64,000 nucleotides of DNA from Mesorhizobium sp. M1C.F.Ca.ET.210.01.1.1 (GCF_004791585.1 NZ_SRUU01000002.1:62001-126000), one strand, 5' to 3'; counted from the first letter of the stretch, positions 45,128 through 56,590 are shown. Numbers and translations: made by a program. The notes: generated by a model not told the origin, from the sequence alone.

Positions 45128-45685
45128 GTGTCTGGTTTCGCGTCGCTTCGCCTGGCTTTCAGCGCAGCCGTCCTCGGCGCTTTGCTTTGTGGCCCGCAGG
45201 CATCCGCGCAAAGTGCGGCCGCGCCCGCGCAAACGGTGACGCTCGGCCCAAGCGGCCTGCCGCTGCCGCGTTTCGTCAGCCTGAAATCGGGCCGCGTCAA
45301 CTCACGCGTCGGCCCAGGCGCCAACTATTCCGTCGACTGGATGTACATGAAGGCCGGCCTGCCGATGGAGATCATTCAGGAATTCGATACCTGGCGTCGC
45401 GTGCGCGACGCGGACGGCTCCGAGGGCTGGATCAACCAGTCGCTGCTTTCGGGCCGCCGCACCGCGATCGTCGCCCCCTGGCAGCGCGGCAAGGGCGGCC
45501 GAATCAATCTGCTTGACGATCCCGACAAGGATGCCAGCGTTGTCGCCATCCTCGAGCCCGGCGTCATGGGCTCGATCAAGAAATGCGACGGTCAGTGGTG
45601 CGAGATGACCTTCGAGGGCCATACCGGCTGGATCGCCCAGTCGCAGGTCTGGGGCGCCTATCCCGGAGAGCGGGTCAAGAACTAG
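45128..45685 (+). CDS. Exported SH3 domain protein
   Basis: This 185-residue protein has a signal peptide ending in ASAQ and two SH3-like segments: SGRVNSRVGPGANYSVDWMYMKAG near residue 52 and INLLDDPDKDASVVAILEPG near 125. The layout suggests a periplasmic protein that may bind peptidoglycan. No catalytic domain is present. The GTG at 45128 is preceded by AAGGAACAAAG. Function is unknown. Confidence 0.85.
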   Translation: MSGFASLRLAFSAAVLGALLCGPQASAQSAAAPAQTVTLGPSGLPLPRFVSLKSGRVNSRVGPGANYSVDWMYMKAGLPMEIIQEFDTWRRVRDADGSEGWINQSLLSGRRTAIVAPWQRGKGGRINLLDDPDKDASVVAILEPGVMGSIKKCDGQWCEMTFEGHTGWIAQSQVWGAYPGERVKN

Positions 45686-45738
45686 GGCGTGTCGATATTC
45701 AGGTGATGCCGGCCTGACGTGAGTCGCAACACACCCTA
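45684..45738. repeat. Convergent-gap inverted repeat
   Basis: AGGGCGTGT and ACACACCCT are arms with one mismatch, located between the SH3 gene and the DUF4260 gene, which converge. It may act as a terminator, but no T-tract is seen. Confidence 0.5.
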
Positions 45739-46116
45739 GCCGGCCGCGCCCCTTCGGTCGCGGCCGATCCGCCCGAGATGCGTTTCCTGAAAACCGGTGG
45801 GTAGTTTCAGGCCGTAGCCGAGCGCGCGGTCGATGGCGATGTGGGCGATCCAGATGAGCGCCACCGCTGTCGTGATCGGAGCGCCAAACAGGACGCCCGC
45901 GAGCGCAAGGACGAGCGGGGCAACCAGGATGTGCAGGGCGTTGTAGGTGACGGCGCCGATCCGCGGCCCGGCGAGATAGCCCAGCATCGACAGGTCCGGC
46001 GCCAGGATGAGCAGCGCAAACAGCCACCACGACACACCGGTCATCTTGTAAAGGATGATGGCCGCCACGGCTGCGGCGACCCATTCCAGCCGGATCGTCA
46101 GATCGACGGACCGCAT
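45736..46116 (-). CDS. DUF4260 family membrane protein
   Basis: This 126-residue protein has about four membrane segments (AAAVAAIILYKMTG, WWLFALLILAPDLSMLGYLAG, ILVAPLVLALAGVLFG, VALIWIAHIAIDRALGYGLK). The DLSMLGY and HIAIDRALGYGLK patterns match the DUF4260 family of unknown function. It follows irr on the same strand with nine bases between. Confidence 0.87.
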   Translation of the reverse strand: MRSVDLTIRLEWVAAAVAAIILYKMTGVSWWLFALLILAPDLSMLGYLAGPRIGAVTYNALHILVAPLVLALAGVLFGAPITTAVALIWIAHIAIDRALGYGLKLPTGFQETHLGRIGRDRRGAAG

Positions 46117-46125
46117 CGCCGCGGA

Positions 46126-46557
46126 TCAGTCGCGGCGCTTGGGGCGCAGCCTCACGACGATATCGACATTGGCGATCTCCATGCCTTCCGGAGGCTCCGG
46201 CAGGTTGGAGACGCCCACCGGGCCGCTGGCGATATCGAAGATCCGGTTCTCGCCCTCGACATAGAAGTGGTGGTGGTCCGAAGTGTTGGTGTCGAAATAG
46301 GTCTTCGACCCTTCGACCGCGAGGATACGCAGCAGGCCGGCCTGGGTGAACTGGTGCAGCGCGTTGTAGACGGTCGCAAGCGAAACCGGCACGCCGGCGG
46401 CAACCGCCTCTTCATGCAGCTCTTCGGCCGAGAGGTGACGATCGCCCTTGGCGAACAGCAGATCGGCCAGCGCGATGCGCTGGCGCGTCGGCCTCAGGCC
46501 GGCTTCGCGAACCCGCTTGTCCACAGCGACATTTTCCTTCCGGCAGCCCGAATCCAT
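46126..46557 (-). CDS. irr: Fur family iron response regulator Irr
   Basis: This 143-residue protein has the Fur winged helix (GLRPTRQRIALADLLF, VSLATVYNALHQFTQAGLL) and the HHH motif SDHHHFYVEGEN near residue 93, which in Irr binds haem. Irr controls haem synthesis and iron-uptake genes under iron limitation in rhizobia. The N-terminus has CRK rather than the CP haem-regulatory motif of Bradyrhizobium Irr. Divergence from fabA is the usual rhizobial arrangement. Confidence 0.93.
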   Translation of the reverse strand: MDSGCRKENVAVDKRVREAGLRPTRQRIALADLLFAKGDRHLSAEELHEEAVAAGVPVSLATVYNALHQFTQAGLLRILAVEGSKTYFDTNTSDHHHFYVEGENRIFDIASGPVGVSNLPEPPEGMEIANVDIVVRLRPKRRD

Positions 46558-46803
46558 CTATCCCGTCAAAGCTCGTGGCTCAGCGCCATAGACAGGTCCA
46601 GCATGGCAAAAAGACGTCAATGCCAAAAACTGGACACCTCCCGACATATATTCTGTCGCCCAAATGCGATCAATAGCGCGCATTGACCCGGGCAGGCGCA
46701 CGGGTTAAGCGCAAACGCCGGTTTCCGGCCGCAAACAGAGTGTGTTAGGAAACCAACGAACTGGGCGCCCTGCGGCCCGGAACGAAAAACGGGGACGGAG
46801 TTA

Positions 46804-47319
46804 ATGGCGGATCAAAAGTCCAGCTACGATTACGAGGAACTGCTTGCCTGCGCCCGCGGCGAGCTGTTCGGACCGGGAAACGCCCAGCTGCCATACCCGC
46901 CGATGCTGATGTTCGACCGCATCACCGAGATCAGCGAGACCGGCGGCGCCTTCGACAAGGGCTTCATCCGCGCCGAATTCGACATCAAGCCGGATCTGTG
47001 GTTCTTCGCCTGCCATTTCATCGGCAATCCGATCATGCCGGGCTGCCTCGGCCTCGACGCCATGTGGCAATTGACCGGCTTCTATCTCGGCTGGCTCGGC
47101 GAGCCGGGCAAGGGCATGGCGCTGTCGACCGGCGAGGTAAAGTTCAAAGGCATGGTGACGCCGTCGGTCAAGAAGGTCGAATATGGCGTAGACTTCAAGC
47201 GCGTGATGCGCGGTCGCCTCGTGCTCGGTATCGCCGACGGCTGGCTCAAGGCGGATGGCGAACCCATATACGCGGCAACGGATCTGAAGGTGGGCCTGTC
47301 CAAGCAGTCCGCCGCCTAA
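46804..47319 (+). CDS. fabA: 3-hydroxydecanoyl-ACP dehydratase/isomerase
   Basis: This 171-residue hot-dog-fold enzyme has the catalytic histidine in [17 protein letters not shown] near residue 70 and the aspartate in [16 protein letters not shown] near 84. FabA makes the cis double bond that starts unsaturated fatty-acid synthesis, with FabB extending the product. A GGGGACGGAG sequence precedes ATG 46804. fabB and fabI follow on the same strand. Confidence 0.97.
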   Translation: MADQKSSYDYEELLACARGELFGPGNAQLPYPPMLMFDRITEISETGGAFDKGFIRAEFDIKPDLWFFACHFIGNPIMPGCLGLDAMWQLTGFYLGWLGEPGKGMALSTGEVKFKGMVTPSVKKVEYGVDFKRVMRGRLVLGIADGWLKADGEPIYAATDLKVGLSKQSAA

Positions 47320-47445
47320 TCGTTTCGCCACAGGGCCTTGCGTATCCGACGGATGCGCAGGGACGCCTCGGCAGTTTATTTTGCGTATGATCGAAGGCTA
47401 AAACCGACTAGGTTTTTCGCCAGAATACGCCGGAAGGAGTTGCGA

Positions 47446-48666
47446 ATGAGACGTGTCGTAGTGTCAGGCCTCGGCATTGTGTCGTCGATCGGCAACAATG
47501 CCAATGAGGTGCAGGCCTCGCTTTACGATGCCAAGTCCGGCATCAGCTTTTCCAATTCCTTCGCCGAGCACGGCTTCCGCTGCCAGGTTTGGGGCGCGCC
47601 GACGCTCGATCCGTCGGCGATGATCGACCGCCGCGCCATGCGATTCCTGAGCCAGGGTGCCGCCTGGAACCATGTCGCCATGGACCAGGCGATCGCCGAC
47701 GCCGGTTTAGGCGAAAGCGACATCACCAACGAGCGGACCGGCATCGTCATGGGCTCCGGCGGACCATCGACCAGGACCATCGTGGAAGCCGCCGAAACGA
47801 CGCTCAAGAATGGCAGCCCGAAGCGCATCGGCCCGTTCGCGGTGCCGAAGGCGATGTCGTCGACCGCTTCGGCCACCCTTGCCACCTGGTTCAAGATCCA
47901 CGGCGTCAACTACTCGATCTCTTCCGCCTGCTCGACCTCGGCGCACTGCATCGGCAACGCCTATGAACTCATCCAGTGGGGCAAGCAGGACATGATGTTT
48001 GCCGGCGGCCACGAGGATCTCGACTGGACGATGTCGGACCTGTTCGACGCCATGGGCGCCATGTCGTCGAAATTCAATGACAAGGCATCGACGGCATCTC
48101 GCGCGTATGACGTCAACCGCGACGGCTTCGTCATCGCCGGCGGCGCGGGCGTGCTGGTGCTGGAGGAACTGGAGCACGCCAAGGCGCGCGGCGCCAAGAT
48201 CTATGCCGAGATCGTCGGCTACGGCGCCACGTCCGACGGCTATGACATGGTCGCCCCTTCGGGAGAAGGCGCGGTGCGCTGCATGCGGCAGGCGCTTGCC
48301 ACCGTGTCTTCGCCGGTCGACTACATCAACACGCACGGCACCTCGACACCGGTGGGCGATTCCAAAGAAATGGGCGCCATCCGCGAGGTGTTCGGCGACA
48401 AGATGCCGTTCATCACCTCGACCAAGTCGCTAACCGGCCATTCGCTCGGTGCTGCCGGCGTCCAGGAATCGATCTACTCGATCCTGATGATGCAGGGCGG
48501 CTTCATCGGCGAGAGCGCCCATATCGAGGAGCTCGATCCGGAATTCGAGGGCATGCCGATCGTGCGCAAGCGCATCGACAACGCCAAGATCGACACCGTT
48601 TTGTCCAATTCCTTCGGTTTCGGTGGCACCAACGCAACGCTGATTTTCCAGCGCTATTCCGCATAA
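47446..48666 (+). CDS. fabB: Beta-ketoacyl-ACP synthase I
   Basis: This 406-residue condensing enzyme has the active cysteine in [14 protein letters not shown] near residue 163 and the histidines in [14 protein letters not shown] near 298 and [12 protein letters not shown] near 333. FabB extends the cis-decenoyl intermediate made by FabA. ATG 47446 follows GGAAGGAG at ideal spacing; the frame is open to 47338. fabI begins 13 bases later. Confidence 0.96.
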   Translation: MRRVVVSGLGIVSSIGNNANEVQASLYDAKSGISFSNSFAEHGFRCQVWGAPTLDPSAMIDRRAMRFLSQGAAWNHVAMDQAIADAGLGESDITNERTGIVMGSGGPSTRTIVEAAETTLKNGSPKRIGPFAVPKAMSSTASATLATWFKIHGVNYSISSACSTSAHCIGNAYELIQWGKQDMMFAGGHEDLDWTMSDLFDAMGAMSSKFNDKASTASRAYDVNRDGFVIAGGAGVLVLEELEHAKARGAKIYAEIVGYGATSDGYDMVAPSGEGAVRCMRQALATVSSPVDYINTHGTSTPVGDSKEMGAIREVFGDKMPFITSTKSLTGHSLGAAGVQESIYSILMMQGGFIGESAHIEELDPEFEGMPIVRKRIDNAKIDTVLSNSFGFGGTNATLIFQRYSA

Positions 48667-48679
48667 GGATCTGCCGGAC

Positions 48680-49492
48680 ATGGAAGGGTTGATGAAGGGC
48701 AAGCGCGGGCTTGTCATGGGGGTCGCCAACGATCATTCGATCGCCTGGGGCATCGCCAAGAAATTGTCCGAGCACGGGGCCGAGCTTGCCTTCACCTACC
48801 AGGGCGACGCCTTCGGGCGGCGGGTCAAGCCGCTGGCCGAGAAGCTCGGCGCTTCGCTCGTCGTGCCTTGCGACGTCGAGGACAGCGCCTCGGTCACCGC
48901 GACCTTCGAGACGCTCGGCAAGGCCTGGGGCGGGCTGGATTTCGTCGTCCACGCCATCGGCTTTTCCGACAAGAACGAGCTCAAAGGCCTCTACGCCGAC
49001 ACCAGCCGCGACAACTTCGTCCGCACCATGGTGATCTCCTGCTATTCCTTCACCGAGGTCGCCCGCAATGCCGCCGCGCTGATGACGAATGGCGGCTCGA
49101 TGATCACGCTGACCTATGCCGGATCGGTCCGGGTCATGCCGAACTACAACGTGATGGGCGTCGCCAAGGCTGGGCTGGAGGCAAGCGTGCGCTATCTCGC
49201 CAATGACTACGGCCCGCGCGGCATCAGGGTGAACGGCATCTCGGCCGGACCGGTGCGGACCCTCGCCGGCTCCGGCGTGTCCGACGCGCGCCATATGTTC
49301 TCCTATCAGCAGCGTAATTCGCCGCTACGGCGCACAGTGACCATCGACGAGGTCGGCGGCTCGGCGCTCTACCTGCTCTCCGATCTGTCTTCGGGGGTTA
49401 CTGGTGAGATCCACTATGTCGATTCCGGCTACCACATCGTCTCCATGCCGGCGCTCGAGGAGCTGAAGCAGAACGACGGCAACCGCGAATAG
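48680..49492 (+). CDS. fabI: Enoyl-ACP reductase (NADH)
   Basis: This 270-residue short-chain dehydrogenase has the FabI-specific nucleotide motif RGLVMGVANDHSIAWGIA near residue 10. The catalytic tyrosine and lysine are spaced Y-x6-K in NYNVMGVAKAGLEA near 155. It reduces the enoyl chain in each elongation cycle. It is the third gene of the fabA-fabB-fabI unit and ends before the GGDEF/EAL gene, 102 bp away. Confidence 0.95.
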   Translation: MEGLMKGKRGLVMGVANDHSIAWGIAKKLSEHGAELAFTYQGDAFGRRVKPLAEKLGASLVVPCDVEDSASVTATFETLGKAWGGLDFVVHAIGFSDKNELKGLYADTSRDNFVRTMVISCYSFTEVARNAAALMTNGGSMITLTYAGSVRVMPNYNVMGVAKAGLEASVRYLANDYGPRGIRVNGISAGPVRTLAGSGVSDARHMFSYQQRNSPLRRTVTIDEVGGSALYLLSDLSSGVTGEIHYVDSGYHIVSMPALEELKQNDGNRE

Positions 49493-49594
49493 TTCGCCAA
49501 CGCAGAGGGTATTTTCCGGTAAAATTGGAGGCATCGGCGGAAACTCATTTTAAGGAGATATCCGCTAGAAGGTCCTGCAGTTCAGGGACCTTGC

Positions 49595-51148
49595 ATGTCT
49601 GCAGTCAGCAACCCGAAGCGAACACCGCTGTTCCGGCTGATCACCGTCGCCAGCTCTGGCATGGGAAGCTTCATCCTCGGACTCTGGGGATTGCGTTTCG
49701 GTTTCGGCGACGGTCTGGCCGGCATGTCGGCAGAAACGATGGCCGGCATCATCGCTGCGCTCTGCGCCCTTTCCGCCGGCGGTGCGGCGCTCTCCTTCTT
49801 CGCCGGCGTCGATGAATCGACCGAATACGTCATCAAGGAAACGCATTTCGACAAGCTGACCGGCCTGCTGTCCCGCCCGGCGATGGTCGGCCAGATCGCC
49901 GCAGCCGCGTCGGAAACGATCCGAACCGGCGAACCGGTCTACCTGATCGATATGGACATCGATCGCTTCAAGCAGATCAACGATGCCATCGGCTACACCT
50001 ATGGCGACGAGCTGATCCGCGCCTTCACCAAGAGGCTGAGGGAGAACATGCCGGAGGGTGCGGTGATCGGGCGCATCGGCGCGGGCGAATTCGCAGTGCT
50101 CTTGCCGGACCAGGAGCTGCGGGGATCGCTCGAACGGTTCCTCGAACAGTTCATAAACCAGATGATGGAGCCCTATCAGCTCCAGACGCACCTGCAGTCC
50201 GTCAGCATGTCCGTCGGCATCGTCGCCATGCCGAAGGACGGCGTCGATCCGGTGCTCGTCCTTCGCCGCTCGAACCTGGCGCTGCAGAATGCGCGCGCCA
50301 GCGGCATCGGCAACTGGTCGGTCTTCCATGCCGATATGGGGCGGGTGGCGGACCACCGGCAATGGATCGAATCCGAGCTGAAAACCGCCTTCGACCGCGG
50401 CGACTTCAATCTCCATTACCAGCCGCAATTCGACCTGCCGAGCGACCGCATCGTCGGCTACGAGGCGTTGATCCGGTGGAAGCACCCGGAACGCGGCATG
50501 ATCCCGCCGATGGAATTCATTCCGATCGCCGAGGAAACCGGCATGATCAACCCGATCGGCGAATGGGTGCTGCGCAAGGCCTGCAGCGACGCTCAATACC
50601 TGCCAGAGGATTGCTTCGTCGCCGTCAACATCTCGCCGGTCCAGTTCATGACCAAGGATTTCGTCGGCATCGTGCGCGAGACCATGGCATCGACCGGCAT
50701 CAAGCCGTCGCGGCTGGAGCTGGAGGTCACCGAAACGGCGATGATGCAGGACCGGGACCGGGCGGCCGTCATCCTCAAGCAGCTCGCCGACATGGGTATC
50801 TCGGTGGCCGTCGACGATTTCGGCACCGGCTATTCGAACCTGAGCTACCTGATCGACTTCTCGTTCGGCAAGCTGAAGATCGACCGCTCCTTCGTCAGCC
50901 GGATCGACACCGACTCCAGCTCGGGCGCAGTCGTGTCGACCATTGTCGGGCTGTCACGTGCGCTCGGCGTCGGCATCATCGCCGAAGGCGTCGAGACCGA
51001 GAACCAGGCGACACTGCTCAGGGCCGCCGGCTGCGAGGTCGTGCAGGGCTATCTGTTCGGCCGGCCGGCGCCGCTCAAGATAGAGCTCGGCCAGGCGCGT
51101 CCCGCGCACGGCAGGCGCGAGCCCGCACGCCTGGTCAGCCTGCAGTAA
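49595..51148 (+). CDS. GGDEF/EAL domain protein with degenerate GGDEF (probable c-di-GMP phosphodiesterase)
   Basis: This 517-residue protein has two N-terminal membrane segments (residues ~12-38 and 45-70), a GGDEF domain (~85-255) and an EAL domain (~265-505). The signature loop reads RIGAGEFAVLLP: GAGEF in place of GGDEF or GGEEF, so cyclase activity is unlikely. In the EAL domain YEALIRWKHP, ELEVTETAMM, VDDFGTGYSNLSYL, KIDRSFV and IAEGVET are intact, predicting hydrolysis of c-di-GMP. The GGDEF domain may instead bind GTP and regulate the EAL domain. It converges on the methyltransferase gene. Confidence 0.9.
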   Translation: MSAVSNPKRTPLFRLITVASSGMGSFILGLWGLRFGFGDGLAGMSAETMAGIIAALCALSAGGAALSFFAGVDESTEYVIKETHFDKLTGLLSRPAMVGQIAAAASETIRTGEPVYLIDMDIDRFKQINDAIGYTYGDELIRAFTKRLRENMPEGAVIGRIGAGEFAVLLPDQELRGSLERFLEQFINQMMEPYQLQTHLQSVSMSVGIVAMPKDGVDPVLVLRRSNLALQNARASGIGNWSVFHADMGRVADHRQWIESELKTAFDRGDFNLHYQPQFDLPSDRIVGYEALIRWKHPERGMIPPMEFIPIAEETGMINPIGEWVLRKACSDAQYLPEDCFVAVNISPVQFMTKDFVGIVRETMASTGIKPSRLELEVTETAMMQDRDRAAVILKQLADMGISVAVDDFGTGYSNLSYLIDFSFGKLKIDRSFVSRIDTDSSSGAVVSTIVGLSRALGVGIIAEGVETENQATLLRAAGCEVVQGYLFGRPAPLKIELGQARPAHGRREPARLVSLQ

Positions 51149-51165
51149 TCCGCTTTTGATCCTGC

Positions 51166-51233
51166 GCAATTCCGGACGGAAGGCTACGGTGAAGTCGCCG
51201 AGCCTAACCGCTCTCCACTTTTCCTGGAATTTC
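51166..51233. repeat. 44-bp palindromic repeat, copy d, with nested insertion
   Basis: The arms GCAATTCC and GGAATTTC match the family. The centre carries about 25 extra bases flanked by AGGCT and AGCCT, themselves inverted, placed between GGACGGA and AACCGCTCTCC. Copy e, 14 bases away, has the uninterrupted form. Confidence 0.75.
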
Positions 51234-51246
51234 GTTCTTCCTTGAC

Positions 51247-51290
51247 GCAATTCCGGACGGAAAACCGCTCTCCACTTTTCCTGGAATTGC
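51247..51290. repeat. 44-bp palindromic repeat, copy e
   Basis: GCAATTCC and GGAATTGC bound GGACGGAAAACCGCTCTCC. It ends two bases from the stop codon of the minus-strand methyltransferase at 51293. Confidence 0.8.
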
Positions 51291-51292
51291 TT

Positions 51293-52303
51293 CTATCGCC
51301 GTGCCGAAAAGACCTTGAACATGCCGTCGCGCGCGATCTCGGCGTGGCTGGAGAATGCCCCCGCCAGCACCTGTTCGTAGGGCAACTGCCGGTTCGCCAC
51401 CATGAACAGGCGTCCACCGGGTTTCAGCGCCTTCGACGCCGCACGGATCATACCGGCGCCGATGCCCGGTTCGGCAGCCCTGCCGCTGTGGAAGGGCGGA
51501 TTCATGACGATGGCGTCATAGCGCCGCTCGACGGTTTCGGTCAGTAGATCGGTCCAGAAGAAGCGCGGCTCGACGGCGGCCGGGCGGAGATTGACCTTCG
51601 CCGCCTCCAGCGCCTCGAAATCCGCTTCATAGAGGTCGAGGCCGGAGAGGCCCGTCGAGCGGTCCGCCACTTGTGCCGCCAGGTAGCCCCAGCCGGCGCA
51701 GAAATCGGCGACGTTGCCCGCAAGGCCCTGCGGCAGGCTGTCCAGCAGCAGCTTCGACCCGGCGTCGACACGATCGAAGGAGAACATGCCAGGCGCGGTA
51801 CGAAAGTGGCCTTCAACGACCAGATCCGGGTTGGCGGCGCGAAGCGCCCGGGCCGCATTTAAGCCGCCCTGGCGGAACCAGAAAGCGACGCCGTGATGTT
51901 TCGGCAGGTGGGCGTCCAGCGGCGCCAGCGCATCGATGCGTTTGCGCAGACTGTCGATGCCATCGTCCTTGCCGCCGGCGACGACGACCAGCCCTCCCGG
52001 CACCACACGCTCGATGGCTTCGGCGATCCGCAACTCGTTCTGGCCGCGATGCCGGCTGGCCAGAATGAGAGAGGCGTCAAAGGCCGAACCCTCCGCCTGC
52101 GGCGTGACCGTGTAGCCGGCCGATTGCAAGACCCGAAAATGCGGCCGGAAACCTTGCACGAGATGCAGCGCGGCTTCGAAGCCGTCAGGCAGACGGAAGC
52201 CGGGTTCGGCCCCCAAAAACAGCACGCGAGCGTCCTTTCGCGGCAGGGGGAGCGCCTCGGCCTCGAAAGGATGAAACAACGTCTTCAGCGGCTCAGAGGC
52301 CAT
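51293..52303 (-). CDS. RsmC-like class I SAM-dependent methyltransferase
   Basis: This 336-residue protein has two related halves, as in RsmC/RlmG. The C-terminal half carries the AdoMet region VADFCAGWGYLAAQVA near residue 197 and the catalytic MNPPFHSGRAAEPGIG near 266. NPPF is typical of base N-methyltransferases acting on guanine or adenine. The likely substrate is 16S rRNA guanine-1207, but this is family-based. The gene lies downstream of the pnp terminator. Confidence 0.85.
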   Translation of the reverse strand: MASEPLKTLFHPFEAEALPLPRKDARVLFLGAEPGFRLPDGFEAALHLVQGFRPHFRVLQSAGYTVTPQAEGSAFDASLILASRHRGQNELRIAEAIERVVPGGLVVVAGGKDDGIDSLRKRIDALAPLDAHLPKHHGVAFWFRQGGLNAARALRAANPDLVVEGHFRTAPGMFSFDRVDAGSKLLLDSLPQGLAGNVADFCAGWGYLAAQVADRSTGLSGLDLYEADFEALEAAKVNLRPAAVEPRFFWTDLLTETVERRYDAIVMNPPFHSGRAAEPGIGAGMIRAASKALKPGGRLFMVANRQLPYEQVLAGAFSSHAEIARDGMFKVFSARR

Positions 52304-52317
52304 TCACATGCCCTTGA

Positions 52318-52351
52318 AACAAAAACGGGCGCGACCTTGCGGCGCGCCCGT
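52318..52351 (-). terminator. Terminator of pnp
   Basis: ACGGGCGCG and CGCGCCCGT form a nine-pair stem with a nine-base loop. On the minus strand it is followed by TTTTTGTTTC, 23 bases after the pnp stop. It closes the rpsO-pnp unit. Confidence 0.85.
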
Positions 52352-52373
52352 CTCAATTATCCGGTCAGGCCGA

Positions 52374-54524
<2,151 letters not shown>

Positions 54525-54893
54525 ATCTTGTCCTTCATATGCGGAAAGGGCCGCACCGAACTCACCGGTCGCGGATCATCCCTTCCCTGGCTTCCTTCGG
54601 GCAGCCACGGGCAAGACAACGGGAAGCTCGAAAGGTCCGGCCAACAAGCCGAGCGAGCATCCTGCAATCCTGCCCCATGACCGTCCATGGGCGGTTCCGA
54701 GTGGCCCTCTGCACTCCCGGAACCGGGTCTGGCCGACCGGTCGGCCAGCCTTGCGCATGACGCCGAAAACCCCTGTTTTCGGAACGCGCCTCGCGCGAAT
54801 GCAAATTCCCTTTTCAGCACCGAAGCACCGGACCATCCGATGCGCCAATGCGCGACCGGCGGGCCCTCCGCAGAGAGCCCGCCGGTCAATTCG
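54525..54893. other. 369-bp rpsO-pnp spacer with several hairpins
   Basis: No gene is supported. Three inverted repeats are present. GACCGGCGGGC/GCCCGCCGGTC (54854-54887) lies directly after rpsO. CCGAAAAC-CCCT-GTTTTCGG lies at 54763-54782. The self-complementary TGGCCGACCGGTCGGCCA lies at 54730-54747. They could be RNase III or PNPase control sites or a partial terminator. Confidence 0.6.
54854..54887 (-). terminator. Hairpin directly after rpsO
   Basis: A perfect 11-bp stem (GACCGGCGGGC/GCCCGCCGGTC) with a 12-base loop starts seven bases after the rpsO stop. No T-tract follows on the minus strand, so attenuation or mRNA processing is more likely than full termination. Confidence 0.55.
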
Positions 54894-55163
54894 TCAGCGA
54901 CGGAGACCGAGCTTGTCGATCAGCGTCTGATAGCGGGCGTCGTCCTTGCGCTTGAGGTAGTCAAGCAGGCTGCGACGCTGGGAAACGAGAGCAAGCAGGC
55001 CACGACGGGAATGATTATCCTTCTTGTGGTCCTTGAAGTGCTCCGTCAGGTTCTTGATGCGCTCGGAAAGGATGGCAACCTGGACTTCCGGCGACCCGGT
55101 ATCGCCCTTGGCGGTTGCGAATTCAGTCATCAATTCCTTCTTGCGATCGGCAGTAATCGACAT
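54894..55163 (-). CDS. rpsO: 30S ribosomal protein S15
   Basis: This 89-residue protein begins [16 protein letters not shown] and contains [18 protein letters not shown] and [20 protein letters not shown], the conserved S15 pattern that binds the central domain of 16S rRNA. It precedes pnp, as in most bacteria. Upstream, corA separates it from truB, which is unusual. Confidence 0.97.
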   Translation of the reverse strand: MSITADRKKELMTEFATAKGDTGSPEVQVAILSERIKNLTEHFKDHKKDNHSRRGLLALVSQRRSLLDYLKRKDDARYQTLIDKLGLRR

Positions 55164-55352
55164 CGTGTTTTTCCTTATCTGTTCGAGGAAACGGGACGCC
55201 CTCAGCCGGGATGTCGTCCAGCAGGGGCCGGTGCAAGCGACGCGTCAGGGCGCGAAGCTGCGGCGCATATAGTGCAATTTCCGGCAAAACACCAGCCCAA
55301 TTGTCAAGCCGGCTTGTCGCAGGTCTTGTCGCAAAAACAGAGGGTTCTGCCG

Positions 55353-56441
55353 CTACAGCCACTTCTTCCATTTGAAGAAGGCGACGAGGCCGACAGCGAC
55401 GACCAGCATGAACAAAAGTGCCGCCGGGTAGCCATAGTAAGTCTTCAGCTCCGGCATGTTCCAGGGCGAGCTTTCCGGCTCGAAGTTCATGCCCCAGACA
55501 CCGACAAGGAAGGTAAGCGGCATGAAGATCACAGATACGATCGTCAGATAGGAGATGACGTCGTTGGTGCGCGCCTGGGTCAGCGACAGATGCATCTCGA
55601 TCAGGCCGGTCAGCATGTCGCGCTGGTTCTCGACCAGCTCGATCAGCCGCAGCGAATGGTCGAGCGTGTCGTTGAAGAAGATCTTGGTCTCGGCCGTCAC
55701 AAAGGGAACGTCGTTTCGGATCAGCGTCGCCAGCGCATCGCGCATCGGCCACAGCACGCCCTTCAGCACGTTGGCGTCGCGCCGCAATTCATGCAGCTGC
55801 CGCATTTGGTGCTTGTGCGGCGTGTTGAGCATCTGATCCTCGATGCCGTCGACCACTTCGCTCGCCGCCTCGATCGGCGGGAAATAGCTGTCGACGATGG
55901 CGTCGATCAGCGCGTAAGCGAGATAGTCGGCGCCGCGCGAGCGCAGCCGGTTGGGCATGGCCGCCGCGATGCGCTTGCGCACCGGGTCGAACGGATCGCC
56001 TTCGCGCTCCTGGAAGGTGACGACGAAATTCCTGCCGAAGAACACCGCGATCTGCTCGTAGCGATGGGCGGTGACGTCGTCGATCATGCGCATGGCAACG
56101 AAGGCATGGTCCTCGAAGAAGTCCACCTTCGGCCGCTGGCCGGTGTTGACGACATCCTCCAGCGCCAGCGGATGCAGGTTGAAAATCCGGCCGATCTCTT
56201 CGATCAGCTGGATGTTGGCTAGGCCGGTACAATCCAGCCAGACGACCGGCCATTTTTCGCAATGGGCATTGAGTTCGTCGATGCTGGCATTGTCGATGGT
56301 CTTGAATTTTTCGGGCGAGATCAGCGTCAGCCTGAGCTCGCTGCGCCGCGCTGCCGGATCGGCGATCAAGGTGCCGGGCGAAGCGCCGACCGGCGGCCGG
56401 CGGGTCTTCAATGGCGCCCGTTTCCTGTCGTTGTCAGCCAT
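55353..56441 (-). CDS. corA: CorA family magnesium/divalent metal transporter
   Basis: This 362-residue protein has a long cytoplasmic N-domain (about 300 residues) and two C-terminal membrane helices. The selectivity motif is GVWGMNFEPES near residue 318. GMN at the periplasmic mouth is diagnostic of CorA. It forms pentamers that move Mg2+, Co2+ or Ni2+ inward, and some relatives export zinc. It is inserted between truB and rpsO, with a cluster of three palindromes on its upstream side. Confidence 0.93.
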   Translation of the reverse strand: MADNDRKRAPLKTRRPPVGASPGTLIADPAARRSELRLTLISPEKFKTIDNASIDELNAHCEKWPVVWLDCTGLANIQLIEEIGRIFNLHPLALEDVVNTGQRPKVDFFEDHAFVAMRMIDDVTAHRYEQIAVFFGRNFVVTFQEREGDPFDPVRKRIAAAMPNRLRSRGADYLAYALIDAIVDSYFPPIEAASEVVDGIEDQMLNTPHKHQMRQLHELRRDANVLKGVLWPMRDALATLIRNDVPFVTAETKIFFNDTLDHSLRLIELVENQRDMLTGLIEMHLSLTQARTNDVISYLTIVSVIFMPLTFLVGVWGMNFEPESSPWNMPELKTYYGYPAALLFMLVVAVGLVAFFKWKKWL

Positions 56442-56490
56442 ATGTCCCCCGACGCCGAGCGCCCGTCAGCCCGAGTCTTCCGCTGAGACT

Positions 56491-56529
56491 AGAGCGGTTC
56501 ATCGTTTAACGGAAACGCGGAACCGCTCT
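56491..56529. repeat. AGAGCGGTTC palindrome
   Basis: AGAGCGGTTC and GAACCGCTCT flank an 18-base centre. On the plus strand TCTTTTTTG follows. It is the first of three palindromes in the truB-corA gap. Confidence 0.65.
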
Positions 56530-56546
56530 ATCTTTTTTGCTTCAAC

Positions 56547-56590
56547 GCAATTCCGGACGGAAAACCGTTTCACACTTTTCCTGGAATTGC
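56547..56590. repeat. 44-bp palindromic repeat, copy f
   Basis: GCAATTCC and GGAATTGC bound GGACGGAAAACCGTTTCACAC. It has the same orientation as the other five copies. Confidence 0.8.

Noticed and set aside
55164..55352. A promoter for rpsO from TTGACA and TATATG on the minus strand
   Set aside because: The two hexamers are about 30 bases apart, too far for a standard promoter.
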